Assembly: GCF_000308715.1 (NCBI RefSeq)
Contig: NZ_BAGH01000350.1
Span: forward strand, 1 to 39,118
DNA: 39,118 nt
DNA from: Nocardia tenerifensis NBRC 101015
GTDB lineage: Bacteria; Actinomycetota; Actinomycetes; Mycobacteriales; Mycobacteriaceae
Direction: 5' to 3'
Position 1 is the stretch's first letter, and every line of letters begins with the position of its first letter. The notes below the pieces were generated by a model that did no database searches, had not been told where the DNA came from, and saw only the letters and a list, made by a program, of their open reading frames with translations. Shown here in pieces: positions 30,779 to 39,118 of the stretch. The position numbers were made by a program, and so were the translations under genes.

Positions 30779-31987
30779 TCAGACAGGCGGGGACTGCTGC
30801 TGGAACCAGGCGAGGACCTGGGGTATCGCGACCCGGCCCGAGGCGGTGTGGTCCAGCTCGCCCAAGTTTTGCAGGGTGGCGTTGGCGCTATGCAGGTCGC
30901 GCAGGCAGTGCTCGGCGTTGGCGTAGGGGACGTTGCGGTCGGCGGTGGCGGCGTAGAGCCGGACGGGGACGCGCGGGGTCCAGTCGCACGTGCCGTCGCT
31001 GTCGGTCATGGCGCGCAGCGCGGCGCCGGTGGGGTCCTTCGCCAACGCGACGAAGCGCGGGGTCAGCAGCAGATCCGGGGTGATGGGCAGCGAGGTGGCG
31101 ATGGTGAGCTCGTTGCGGGTGCCGTCGAAGAGCCCCTCGATCTTGTCGGCGTAGGGCTCCTGAAAGGCCTCGGCCGGGTTGTCGTAGAGGTGGTATATGC
31201 GGTTCATCGCGGTCAGCCAGTAGGCGAAGTAGAACACCGCGGGGCCGGGCGCGACCCGGCCGTCGAGTCCGGCGGGCGTCTCGACGTCGCGCAGCGCGTA
31301 CGGCCCGCTGACCGGCGCCAGCGCGGCGAGGCCGAATCCGGGCACCTCGTCCGCCTGTAGCGCCTTGCCGAACGCCATGGCGGCGTGGCCACCCTGCGAG
31401 AAGCCGGTCACCAATACGTCGCGATCGAGTTCCCGATACTGTTGCGCCGCCATGCTTTTGGCGGCGAACAGCAGATCGGCCGAGGCGCTCACCTCCGTCG
31501 GCGCGTGCGTGTAGGGGTGTGATCCGGGGCCGTCGCCGAGGCCGAGATAGTCGGGGGCGACGGCCGCGTAACCGGCGGCGGCGAACATGATGGTGCGGGC
31601 CTGATCGGGGCGCCCCTGGTTGTTGACCGACGGCGCGTCGCTCTTCAGCACCAGCGTGCCGTGCTCGAAGCTGACCGTGCGCAGTCGAGCGGTGTCCGTG
31701 CGCGGCAGCACGACGAGGCCGCTCGCGGTGGTCGGCTCACCGTGCGCGGTGATGGTCCGATAGTCCACCCGATAGGCGTCGACGCCATTGCGCACCGGTA
31801 TGTCGAACTCGGCCAAATAGGCGGAGGTCTCCTCGACCGACATCCCCGCGACCGGCGTCGCGGACACCACCGTGCCCCGCTCGCCCTGCCCCGGCGCGGG
31901 CGTGTCGCCGCCGCCCGACTCGGACGCGCAGGCCCCGACCAGCAGCACGAGCGCACCGACCACGGCGAAACGTCGGGTTCTGACCAT
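30779..31987 (-). CDS. Secreted lipoprotein lipase (LIP family, PF03583-like)
   Basis: A 402-residue lipoprotein. The signal peptide ends VGAC with lipidated Cys20, followed by a Gly/Pro linker. The catalytic domain has VSFEHGTLV (oxyanion His-Gly), the APDYLGLGDGPGSHPYTHA segment, and nucleophile Ser197 in GFSQGGHAAM, as in secretory lipases of actinobacteria and fungi. The Asp and His are probably in the C-terminal segments ATADRNVPYANAEHC and GELDHTASG. It should hydrolyse lipid esters outside the membrane. GAGGTG precedes ATG 31987. It lies 51 bases downstream of the DUF885 peptidase gene on the same strand. Confidence 0.88.
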   Translation of the reverse strand: MVRTRRFAVVGALVLLVGACASESGGGDTPAPGQGERGTVVSATPVAGMSVEETSAYLAEFDIPVRNGVDAYRVDYRTITAHGEPTTASGLVVLPRTDTARLRTVSFEHGTLVLKSDAPSVNNQGRPDQARTIMFAAAGYAAVAPDYLGLGDGPGSHPYTHAPTEVSASADLLFAAKSMAAQQYRELDRDVLVTGFSQGGHAAMAFGKALQADEVPGFGLAALAPVSGPYALRDVETPAGLDGRVAPGPAVFYFAYWLTAMNRIYHLYDNPAEAFQEPYADKIEGLFDGTRNELTIATSLPITPDLLLTPRFVALAKDPTGAALRAMTDSDGTCDWTPRVPVRLYAATADRNVPYANAEHCLRDLHSANATLQNLGELDHTASGRVAIPQVLAWFQQQSPPV

Positions 31988-32038
31988 GCGGCACCTCGGC
32001 TGTCGGCTCGGGCGGCGGGCGCCGCCTCCGACTGTCCA

Positions 32039-33667
32039 CTATGCCCCGAGGGCCAGCCGATCCGCCTCGTCCAGGTGGTCACGCAGCCCGAGCAGCTCCC
32101 ACCGCTGCAACGACAGCGGCACGTTGCCTTCGCGCCAGAGCCGGTCGTGGAACTCCTTCAGCTCGAATTGGTCGCCGAGTTCACGCACCGCCGTGCTGAG
32201 CAGATCCTGAATCTGCAACTTGCCGATCTGGTAGCTCAACGCCTGGCCGGGATTGCCCGCGAAGAACACGGCCTCTTCCCACGCGGTGTCCCGATCCATC
32301 GGCACCGCGTTCGCCAGCCGATCGGTCGCCTCGTCGATGGAGAGCTCGCCGAGCGCGAGCGCGATGTCCACCTCGACGCGTAAAGCCCGCAGCCGCATGG
32401 CATTCGCCACGAAGATCGCGCTGGCCGGCGCGTCGTCGAACAGCCCGGCGTGCAGCATCAGCTCCTCGTAGCCGAACGCGATGCCCTCGTTGGGCGTCGA
32501 GTCGTAGAACCGCCGCCGGGCGGGATTGTCGTGGTGCCAGCCGATCGCGACCTGCTGGGCGTGGACCCCCTCGTGCACGATCGCGGTGCGCGGGTCGAAC
32601 GCGGCGGCCCGGTCGAAGTAGGGCAGATCCGGCCGCGGGGCCGACACGTAGCGAGTAGCGGCCTGGTCTTTGCGATCGGGACCGGTCAGATCGTCGGTGA
32701 CCCCGAGCCAGGTCAACGGCTCGAGATACGGCGGGAGCGGCGCGAATCGGTAGTGCCGCAGGCTGTCCGGTTGGCTGAGCAGCCCTCGGCCATCGGCGAA
32801 CTCGCGTACCGCGCGCTCGTCGGCGGCCTGACGACGCACATACTCGTCCACGTCGGCGGGCAGCTGAGGCTCCGGCGCGTCCCGATGCCGGACTCGCAGT
32901 TGGGTTTCGAGCGCGACGGCGCGATGCCACTCTTGAATCCCCATCTCCCGCAAGCGTTTCGCCGGATACGGCAGCAGCGCGACGCGATGCAGGAAGTAGG
33001 CCAGCGCCGCCGGTCCGACGGGGTCGGCCTCCCCGAGCGACGGCAGTTGCTCGGTGAGCCAATCCTGGTATGCGGCAATGGCTTCCGCGGCGACCCTGGT
33101 CGCGGCGGGCAACTCGGCGGCGTACTCGTCGGGCAGGAACGCCACCAGGGCCGTCATCGCGGACTCGAGCGAGCCCTCCGCCTCGTGCAGCAGCCGCAGG
33201 GCGCTGCGCGTGAACGACGCGCCCGCCCGCTCCGCCAGGTTCGCCCTCGCCTGCTCGAGCACGAGCGGAACGTGGCGCAGCAGCGCGCTGATCCGCGCCG
33301 CCCGCGCGGTGTCGAACGGCGAGGAGTCGAGCAGCTCCACATAGATCGGGCCGAGACTCTGCTGGATATAGAAGCCGGGATCGCGCTCCCACCCCCTGAT
33401 CAGCTCCAGTTCCCAGTGCACCCTGGCCAGCGCCGACCCGAGCAGCCTGCCGTCGACCCGCACCGCGACCGGCTCGTCGGACAGATCCAGCGCGCGATGC
33501 CTGCCGCCGAACTCGGCGAGCGCCTCCCGTCGCGCCGCGATCGCCTGCGGCGACCAATCGGGCAGCCAACCGTCCGGCCGCCGCACCCGGGGGAGATCGT
33601 CGCTGGTGTCGGGCAGCGTCGCCAGCCGCCAGTTCCAGAACTCTTCGGCAAGCTTCGCTAGTCCCAT
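32039..33667 (-). CDS. DUF885 family zinc-metallopeptidase-like protein
   Basis: A 542-residue protein of DUF885, a family related to M32-type carboxypeptidases. The predicted zinc motif is HEGVHAQQ (HExxH) within AIVHEGVHAQQVAIGWH, with the third ligand Glu in STPNEGIAFGYEELML. Many family members have HExxPGHHLQ instead, so this is a variant form. The N-terminal 250 residues are helical. The C-terminal part has LSYQIGKLQIQDLL and WREGNVPLSLQRWELLG, which are conserved family segments. No signal peptide is seen. ATG 33667 gives the normal N-terminus; a longer frame upstream to 34072 runs antisense to a glycosyltransferase remnant and is not believed. Confidence 0.87.
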   Translation of the reverse strand: MGLAKLAEEFWNWRLATLPDTSDDLPRVRRPDGWLPDWSPQAIAARREALAEFGGRHRALDLSDEPVAVRVDGRLLGSALARVHWELELIRGWERDPGFYIQQSLGPIYVELLDSSPFDTARAARISALLRHVPLVLEQARANLAERAGASFTRSALRLLHEAEGSLESAMTALVAFLPDEYAAELPAATRVAAEAIAAYQDWLTEQLPSLGEADPVGPAALAYFLHRVALLPYPAKRLREMGIQEWHRAVALETQLRVRHRDAPEPQLPADVDEYVRRQAADERAVREFADGRGLLSQPDSLRHYRFAPLPPYLEPLTWLGVTDDLTGPDRKDQAATRYVSAPRPDLPYFDRAAAFDPRTAIVHEGVHAQQVAIGWHHDNPARRRFYDSTPNEGIAFGYEELMLHAGLFDDAPASAIFVANAMRLRALRVEVDIALALGELSIDEATDRLANAVPMDRDTAWEEAVFFAGNPGQALSYQIGKLQIQDLLSTAVRELGDQFELKEFHDRLWREGNVPLSLQRWELLGLRDHLDEADRLALGA

Positions 33668-33673
33668 GTCCGC

Positions 33674-33679
33674 ACAATA
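33674..33679 (-). promoter_or_regulatory. -10 box of DUF885 gene, predicted leaderless
   Basis: On the reverse strand TATTGT is followed by six bases and then ATG 33667. No Shine-Dalgarno sequence is present. Confidence 0.4.
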
Positions 33680-33755
33680 CAATTCGCGCACCCGACCGGC
33701 CAGTCCGCAAATGCGGGCCCGGCGCGGCGCGCGCCCCGGAATAAAACCGTTCATC

Positions 33756-34013
33756 ACGCCCGGAACAGCCAAAGTTCCGATAGAAGCCGCGCGAGCGGGT
33801 AGACCGGTGGTATCGGCAGGTGTTTCCCGCCCCTGGGTAGCTCTGCCGAGCGGCGCCGGCCTCCTTGTCGATCGCGAATCACCGACCGCCCTCGCGGCCG
33901 GCCCGCGCATGGTGTTCACCGAGCCCGGCTCGGCGGCTCGACTGAGCGCTGTTGCGAAAAACATTGCACCGGAATGTCTTCGGTCCGCAGTGAGCAGAAC
34001 TACCAGGCGCTTG
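33756..34013 (+). pseudogene. Remnant of the C-terminal domain of a GT4-type glycosyltransferase
   Basis: Translation in the frame of the gene at 34053 gives recognisable pieces of a GT-B glycosyltransferase C-terminus: VPIEAARAGRPVVSAG, SGAGLLVDRESPTALAA, and FTEPGSAARLSAVAKNIAP followed by SAVSRTTRRL. These parallel the family's 'EAxAxGxPVV', 'GAGLLV..DP.ALA' and 'LTEPGLAARM..AARRIAP' segments. The N-terminal two-thirds are missing, replaced by the divergent DUF885 start. Codons such as AGA, ATA and GTA appear, unlike the strong GC bias of neighbours, which suggests drift. No stop separates it from the downstream gene, so a former fusion is possible. Confidence 0.55.
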
Positions 34014-34052
34014 CCGCAGCGAAGCGGCAACCCGACGCGAGGTTGGCCCAGC

Positions 34053-35066
34053 ATGAGCGATACCACCACCACCGTCTCCTACGCCCACCTGTTACGTCTC
34101 AGCGACGAGGTCGGGATCTTCGAGCACGCCAGATTGACCACGCCGCGTTCGGAGAACGGTTACTGCGTAGACGATGTCGCGCGGGCCCTCGTGGTCGTGT
34201 CCCGCGAGCCGGAGCCGACGGAGGAGCTGGACCGGCTCGTGGAGATCTACGCGCGCTTCGTCTTCGACGCGCTCGCCCACGACGGCCGCAGCCACAACCG
34301 GCGCGGCACCGATCGGAGCTGGCAGGATGAGCCGAGCGTCGAGGATCACTGGGGCCGCGCGCTGTGGGCGCTCGGCACCGCGGCCGCGCGCAGGCCGGAG
34401 CTGACGGAGAAAGCCTTGGCGCACTTCGACATCGCGGCACGGCAGCGCTCGCAGTACCCGCGCGCGATGGCCTTCGCCGCGCTCGGCGCGGCCGAGGTCA
34501 TGCGCGCCGATCCCGGAAACCGCACGGCGCTGGCGCTCGTGTCCGACGCCGCCGAGCGGATCGGGCCGCCCACCCGCCGCCTCGACTGGCGCTGGCCGGA
34601 GCCGCGCCTGCACTACGCCAACGCCGTGCTGGCCGAGACGCTGCTCATCGCGGGCGCGGTGCCGGGCCAGGAGCGCAGGCACGCCGACGGATTGGCCATG
34701 CTGCGCTGGCTGCTCACGACCGAGACCGCGGGCGATCACCTGTCGGTAACCCCGGTGGACGGCTGGGCGCTCGGCGAGAAGCGCCCCGGTTTCGACCAGC
34801 AGCCGATCGAGGTCGCCACCCTGGCCGACGCCTGCGCCCGCGCCTACGACGACACCGGCGATCAGCACTGGCGCGACGCGGTCCTGTTGTGCGAGGCCTG
34901 GTTCCGCGGCGCGAACGACGTCTCGACCCCGCTCGTCGACCCGGTCAGCGGCGGCTGCTGTGACGGACTGGAGCCCACCGGCCGCAACGAGAACCAGGGC
35001 GCCGAGTCCACCCTCGCACTGATCTCCACGATGCAGCAGGCCCGCCGCCTGCAGCGGACCCCGTAG
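34053..35066 (+). CDS. (Alpha/alpha)-barrel glycosidase-like protein, unknown function
   Basis: A 337-residue helical protein. Repeated helical units with Trp/Tyr/Asp motifs, such as LLRLSDEVGIFEHARLTTPR, ENGYCVDDVARALVVVSREP, DEPSVEDHWGRALWALG, RRLDWRWPEPRLHYANAVL and PTGRNENQGAESTLALIS, suggest a six-hairpin glycosidase fold. The same domain occurs elsewhere fused to, or adjacent to, GT4 glycosyltransferases and mannoside phosphorylases, as I recall. Here a decayed GT4 end precedes it. Conserved acidic residues (VDD, DEPSVED) could be catalytic, but no reaction is established. ATG 34053 has GAGG eleven bases upstream; upstream in-frame codons belong to the remnant. Confidence 0.75.
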   Translation: MSDTTTTVSYAHLLRLSDEVGIFEHARLTTPRSENGYCVDDVARALVVVSREPEPTEELDRLVEIYARFVFDALAHDGRSHNRRGTDRSWQDEPSVEDHWGRALWALGTAAARRPELTEKALAHFDIAARQRSQYPRAMAFAALGAAEVMRADPGNRTALALVSDAAERIGPPTRRLDWRWPEPRLHYANAVLAETLLIAGAVPGQERRHADGLAMLRWLLTTETAGDHLSVTPVDGWALGEKRPGFDQQPIEVATLADACARAYDDTGDQHWRDAVLLCEAWFRGANDVSTPLVDPVSGGCCDGLEPTGRNENQGAESTLALISTMQQARRLQRTP

Positions 35067-35180
35067 TCTCTAACGTGCCGCAGCCGTGCTCCCTGGTCGA
35101 CGCCGCCACCAGCTACCCCGAGCCGGTGACCGTCCCCCGTTGATCACGGCCGCGGAAGTCGGAGCGCGGAAGGGACGTCG

Positions 35181-36140
35181 ATGGGCACCAGGTGGCACAC
35201 CCGCCTGCTCGCGGTGGTCGCGGCAGCGGGCGTACTGAGCGGTGCCTGCGCCACGACCGCGCAGGCCCGACCCGGCGAATCGCGCACGGCCGCAGGCGAT
35301 GTCACCGACCAGCCCGGCACGGGCAAGGATCCGGACGGCAGCATCCCGCCCCGCGGATCGAACGACTGGGCCTGCCTGCCCACCCCGGCGCACCCGCGAC
35401 CGGTCGTCCTGGTGCACGGCACCTGGGGCAACCAGAACGACTGGAACGTGCTGGCACCGCAGCTGAAAGCCGAAGGCTACTGCGTCTTCTCGCTGAACTA
35501 CGGCCGCGACACGGCGAGCGTGCTCGGCGCGTTACCCGGAATCTACGGGGTCGGCGACATCCACACCTCGGCCGGGGAACTCGCCGTCTTCGTCGACCGT
35601 GTGCGTGCGGCAACAGGTTCGGCGAAGGTCGATCTGATCGGCCACTCCCAAGGCGCGCTGATGTCGCGCCAATACCTGCGCTTCGCCGGCGGCGCCGACA
35701 AGGTCGACCGCCTGATCTCCCTCGCGGGCACCAACCACGGCTCCACCATGCGCGGCGTCGCGAACAGGCTCCCGTCCGGCAGCGCGTATACGGGTTTCGC
35801 CGCCGGGCTGACCGGGATCGCCGGCGTCGCGGCCGCGCAGCAGCTGGTCGGCAGCGACTTCCTGCGCGAACTCAACGCCGCGGGCGACACCGAGCCCGGC
35901 GTCGCCTACACCGTGATCGCCAGCACCCGCGACGACGCCTCCACCCCGCCCGAGGCCACCTTCCTCCAGGCAGGCCCCGACGCCACGGTCGACAACGTCT
36001 GGGTCCAAGACTTCTGCGCCACAGACACTTTCGACCACGGCACCCTTCCCCAATCCCCCACCGTCGCCTACATCGTCGAGCAGGCGCTCGATCCGAGCTA
36101 CACCGGCACCGCCTGCCCGGAACACACAACCGGGCGGTAA
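35181..36140 (+). CDS. Secreted triacylglycerol lipase/esterase (alpha/beta hydrolase)
   Basis: A 319-residue secreted lipase. The signal peptide (about residues 1-29, cleaved after AQA) is followed by a linker. The catalytic domain begins PRPVVLVHGTWGNQNDW (oxyanion hole), with nucleophile Ser156 in GHSQGALMSRQYL, and the catalytic His in FDHGTLPQSPTV near the C-terminus; the acid may be the Asp of FCATDTF. Several Cys residues suggest disulfides. It resembles actinobacterial EstA/Lip class-2 lipases (PF01674). GGAAGGGA precedes ATG 35181. It converges with the MFS gene, and its stop codon lies inside the terminator stem. Confidence 0.9.
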   Translation: MGTRWHTRLLAVVAAAGVLSGACATTAQARPGESRTAAGDVTDQPGTGKDPDGSIPPRGSNDWACLPTPAHPRPVVLVHGTWGNQNDWNVLAPQLKAEGYCVFSLNYGRDTASVLGALPGIYGVGDIHTSAGELAVFVDRVRAATGSAKVDLIGHSQGALMSRQYLRFAGGADKVDRLISLAGTNHGSTMRGVANRLPSGSAYTGFAAGLTGIAGVAAAQQLVGSDFLRELNAAGDTEPGVAYTVIASTRDDASTPPEATFLQAGPDATVDNVWVQDFCATDTFDHGTLPQSPTVAYIVEQALDPSYTGTACPEHTTGR

Positions 36141-36162
36141 GGCCGTGTGCCCTACCGCCCGG
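36130..36162. terminator. Bidirectional terminator between lipase and MFS genes
   Basis: CCGGGCGGTA (36130-36139) pairs with TACCGCCCGG (36153-36162), with a 13-base loop. The left arm includes the lipase stop codon. It lies 13 bases beyond the stop of the convergent MFS gene. Confidence 0.75.
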
Positions 36163-36174
36163 ATGCGTTGACCG

Positions 36175-37800
<1,626 letters not shown>

Positions 37801-38424
37801 CTATTTCTCGTCGGGCTTGCCGAACAGCCGGGCGGCCATCGCGCAATGTTCGTGAATCGCCGCTTTCAGCGATCTGGAGGTGTCGTCGGTGGCGGACATG
37901 ACCGCCCGCGTGGTGATCGTCGTCATGATTCCCGCTGCGAGCGAGGCGAATTCGGGCGCGACCGGCGCGCCGGTGCGCGCGGAGAGCAGCTCGCCGACGA
38001 TGGCCTCCTGCCGTACGCCCGCCGCCATGAACCCCGCGAGCACTCGCGGCTCGGTCTTGATGAGCTCGACCACCAGCGAGATCGCTTCGCGCACTTCCTT
38101 TTCCGGCTCGATGCCGGTGGCGAACAGCCAGGTGAGGTCTTCCATCAGGACTCCGCTCGGGCCGCCGGCGATGAACGCCTCCCGCGATTCCGCGTTGCCG
38201 ATCTCGTCGACCGGGCCGACCACCGCCTCGAGCTTGGTGTCGTAGTAGTTGAAGAACGTGCGCGGCGAGACCCCGACGACCTTGGCGATGTCCTCGACGG
38301 TCGTCGCGTCGAGCCCGCGTTCGACGGCCAGCCGCCGCGCGGCCATGCACAGGTCGAGCAGCGTCTGACGTTTCTTCTGAGCGCGGAGGCCGGTCGAGGA
38401 CTCCGCGCGTGTGGACGGTGACAT
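37801..38424 (-). CDS. TetR-family transcriptional regulator of the adjacent exporter
   Basis: A 207-residue regulator. The N-terminal HTH (about residues 17-65) contains KKRQTLLDLCMAARRLAVER, the recognition region DATTVEDIAKVVGVSPRTFF and NYYDTKLEAVVG. The C-terminal ligand-binding domain is all-helical and of a size typical for the family. Its position directly before the MFS gene suggests that it represses the operon until a substrate of the pump binds. The start ATG 38424 lies six bases after a TAAATT -10 box, so the operon mRNA may be leaderless. Confidence 0.92.
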   Translation of the reverse strand: MSPSTRAESSTGLRAQKKRQTLLDLCMAARRLAVERGLDATTVEDIAKVVGVSPRTFFNYYDTKLEAVVGPVDEIGNAESREAFIAGGPSGVLMEDLTWLFATGIEPEKEVREAISLVVELIKTEPRVLAGFMAAGVRQEAIVGELLSARTGAPVAPEFASLAAGIMTTITTRAVMSATDDTSRSLKAAIHEHCAMAARLFGKPDEK

Positions 38425-38430
38425 GGCGAA

Positions 38431-38475
38431 AATTTAGCACAAACTGCAAAATTTCAGATAGTGCAATTTCTTGTG
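38431..38475 (-). promoter_or_regulatory. Promoter and candidate operator of the TetR-MFS operon
   Basis: On the reverse strand, TAAATT (38436-38431) is a -10 box six bases before the TetR ATG. Upstream, on the forward strand, CACAA (38438-38442) and TTGTG (38471-38475) are inverted, and between them lies CTGCAAAATTTCAG (38444-38457), an imperfect palindrome. The AT-rich dyad region covers the expected -35 site and is a plausible autoregulatory operator. Confidence 0.4.
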
Positions 38476-38495
38476 ATCGCCCTCACCGCGCGGCG

Positions 38496-39118
38496 CTAGC
38501 GAATGCCCGGCGTCGCCGGGTCCGGGCCGGCACAGCCGAGGACGAAGCAGCCGGGCGGCCAGTCGCCGAAGGGCGGCGCGAGCGGTGCGCCGAGGCACTC
38601 GAGCGGTCCGCAGCCCGGGTAGGCGTACGGGCCGAGGCCGAGCGCGCCGAAGGTCGCGTCCGGGTTCGAGATCATCGGGTCGGCCAGGCTGATATCCGGT
38701 TGCTGCACATAGGGTCCCGGGTCCGGCAGGCGCGGCTCACGAAAGGCCGCGACGATGCCGCGCAGCACGTCGTGCGGAAAGCTCACCGCCCCACCGGGAA
38801 CCGTGACGCCGGTCCAGCTGACCAGCAGGCCGAGGCTCGGCACGATGAAGTTGTCCTGGCGCATCATGCCGCCCATCTTCACCGCGTCCGCGGGGAGGCC
38901 GGGCAGCTCGACGGTGCAGCCGGGCCCGTTCACCACGAGCAGGAAGCCGTAGCACTGATTGGTCGGCGTCGGCCGGCTCGCCTGCTCGAGGTACTCGGCC
39001 GAGATCACCTGCCGCCCTTGCCAATCACCGTGTCCGGCGATCAGCAGTCCGAGCTTGGCGAAGTCGTCGGGCGGCATGACCAGGTGCGCGTAGCCGTAGG
39101 TGTTGCCGCTACGGTCGC
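38496..39118 (-). CDS. Serine hydrolase, class C beta-lactamase-like, C-terminal part (runs off the window)
   Basis: The reverse strand is open from 38496 to the window's right edge. About 207 residues of the C-terminal part are visible. NTYGYAHLVMPPDDFAKLGL followed by LIAGHGDWQGRQVISAEYLE is the typical 'DmakfgqlllngG.w.G..vls..yv' region of beta-lactamase/PBP-type esterases. The following segment, CYGFLLVVNGPG, VKMGGMMRQDNFIVPSLGLL and VSWTG, resembles the domain end with the KTG-like strand region. An unusual Pro/Gly/Cys-rich tail of about 60 residues follows (YPGCGPLECLG, PPGCFVLGCAG). The SxxK active site lies outside the window. Confidence 0.8.
   Translation of the reverse strand, partial: DRSGNTYGYAHLVMPPDDFAKLGLLIAGHGDWQGRQVISAEYLEQASRPTPTNQCYGFLLVVNGPGCTVELPGLPADAVKMGGMMRQDNFIVPSLGLLVSWTGVTVPGGAVSFPHDVLRGIVAAFREPRLPDPGPYVQQPDISLADPMISNPDATFGALGLGPYAYPGCGPLECLGAPLAPPFGDWPPGCFVLGCAGPDPATPGIR

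Noticed and set aside
33668..34072. N-terminal extension of the DUF885 protein to 34072
   Set aside because: The extra 135 residues are Arg/Gly/Ala-rich with no family similarity, and the region reads better on the other strand as a glycosyltransferase remnant.

Overview
The window is high-GC actinobacterial chromosome, most likely Nocardia or a close relative in the Mycobacteriales. Pointers are a mycothiol S-conjugate amidase (mca), a mycothiol-dependent isomerase-type protein, an F420/PPOX-family protein, families typical of Nocardia (DUF4254, DUF6401, DUF6153), and a gene order resembling the Mycobacterium tuberculosis Rv1074c-Rv1083 neighbourhood as I recall it. No rRNA, tRNA, CRISPR, insertion sequence or prophage was seen. 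Genes lie on both strands and convergent pairs are often separated by strong hairpin terminators.

Layout. 0-4.7 kb: edge of a lipoprotein gene, a PPOX-family protein, a GyrI-like ligand-binding protein behind a MerR-type promoter, a small unknown ORF, a MDMPI-type protein, a VOC protein and a covalent-FAD oxidase. 4.8-20.4 kb: the conserved core, with the mca operon, a DUF4307 protein, greA, metB, cbs, an SGNH hydrolase and a thiolase. A block of about 7.6 kb lies between metB and cbs: glutaryl-CoA dehydrogenase, DUF6401, a TM-helix channel protein, DUF4254, an AbrB-type membrane protein, a TPP-riboswitch-controlled NCS1 permease and a DUF72 protein. 20.4-25.3 kb: a Bax-inhibitor-like protein, an rRNA methyltransferase-like protein and four envelope genes (COG4315 and AMIN-like lipoproteins, DUF6153, DUF305). 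25.4-30.7 kb: an alpha/beta hydrolase, a small membrane protein, a membrane-anchored binding protein with a three-helix N-terminus, a HigBA-like toxin-antitoxin pair, an SDR and a Dps. 30.8-39.1 kb: two secreted lipases, a DUF885 peptidase, an (alpha/alpha)-barrel glycosidase-like protein preceded by the decayed end of a glycosyltransferase, a TetR-MFS efflux operon, and the C-terminal part of a serine hydrolase.

How the genes connect. metB and cbs belong to cysteine/methionine transsulfuration, and mca to mycothiol-based detoxification, which draws on cysteine. Glutaryl-CoA dehydrogenase and the thiolase fit acyl-CoA degradation. The permease is predicted to bring in a thiamine precursor. 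DUF6153-DUF305 looks like an envelope metal-handling pair.

Most notable non-coding signals: three consecutive G-quadruplex motifs and two dyads beside the toxin-antitoxin pair; a structured leader of greA; a recurring TANNNT-N6-7-start arrangement that suggests leaderless mRNAs; a 31-codon ORF with a strong Shine-Dalgarno sequence overlapping DUF4254; and an in-frame glycosyltransferase remnant upstream of the glycosidase-like gene.
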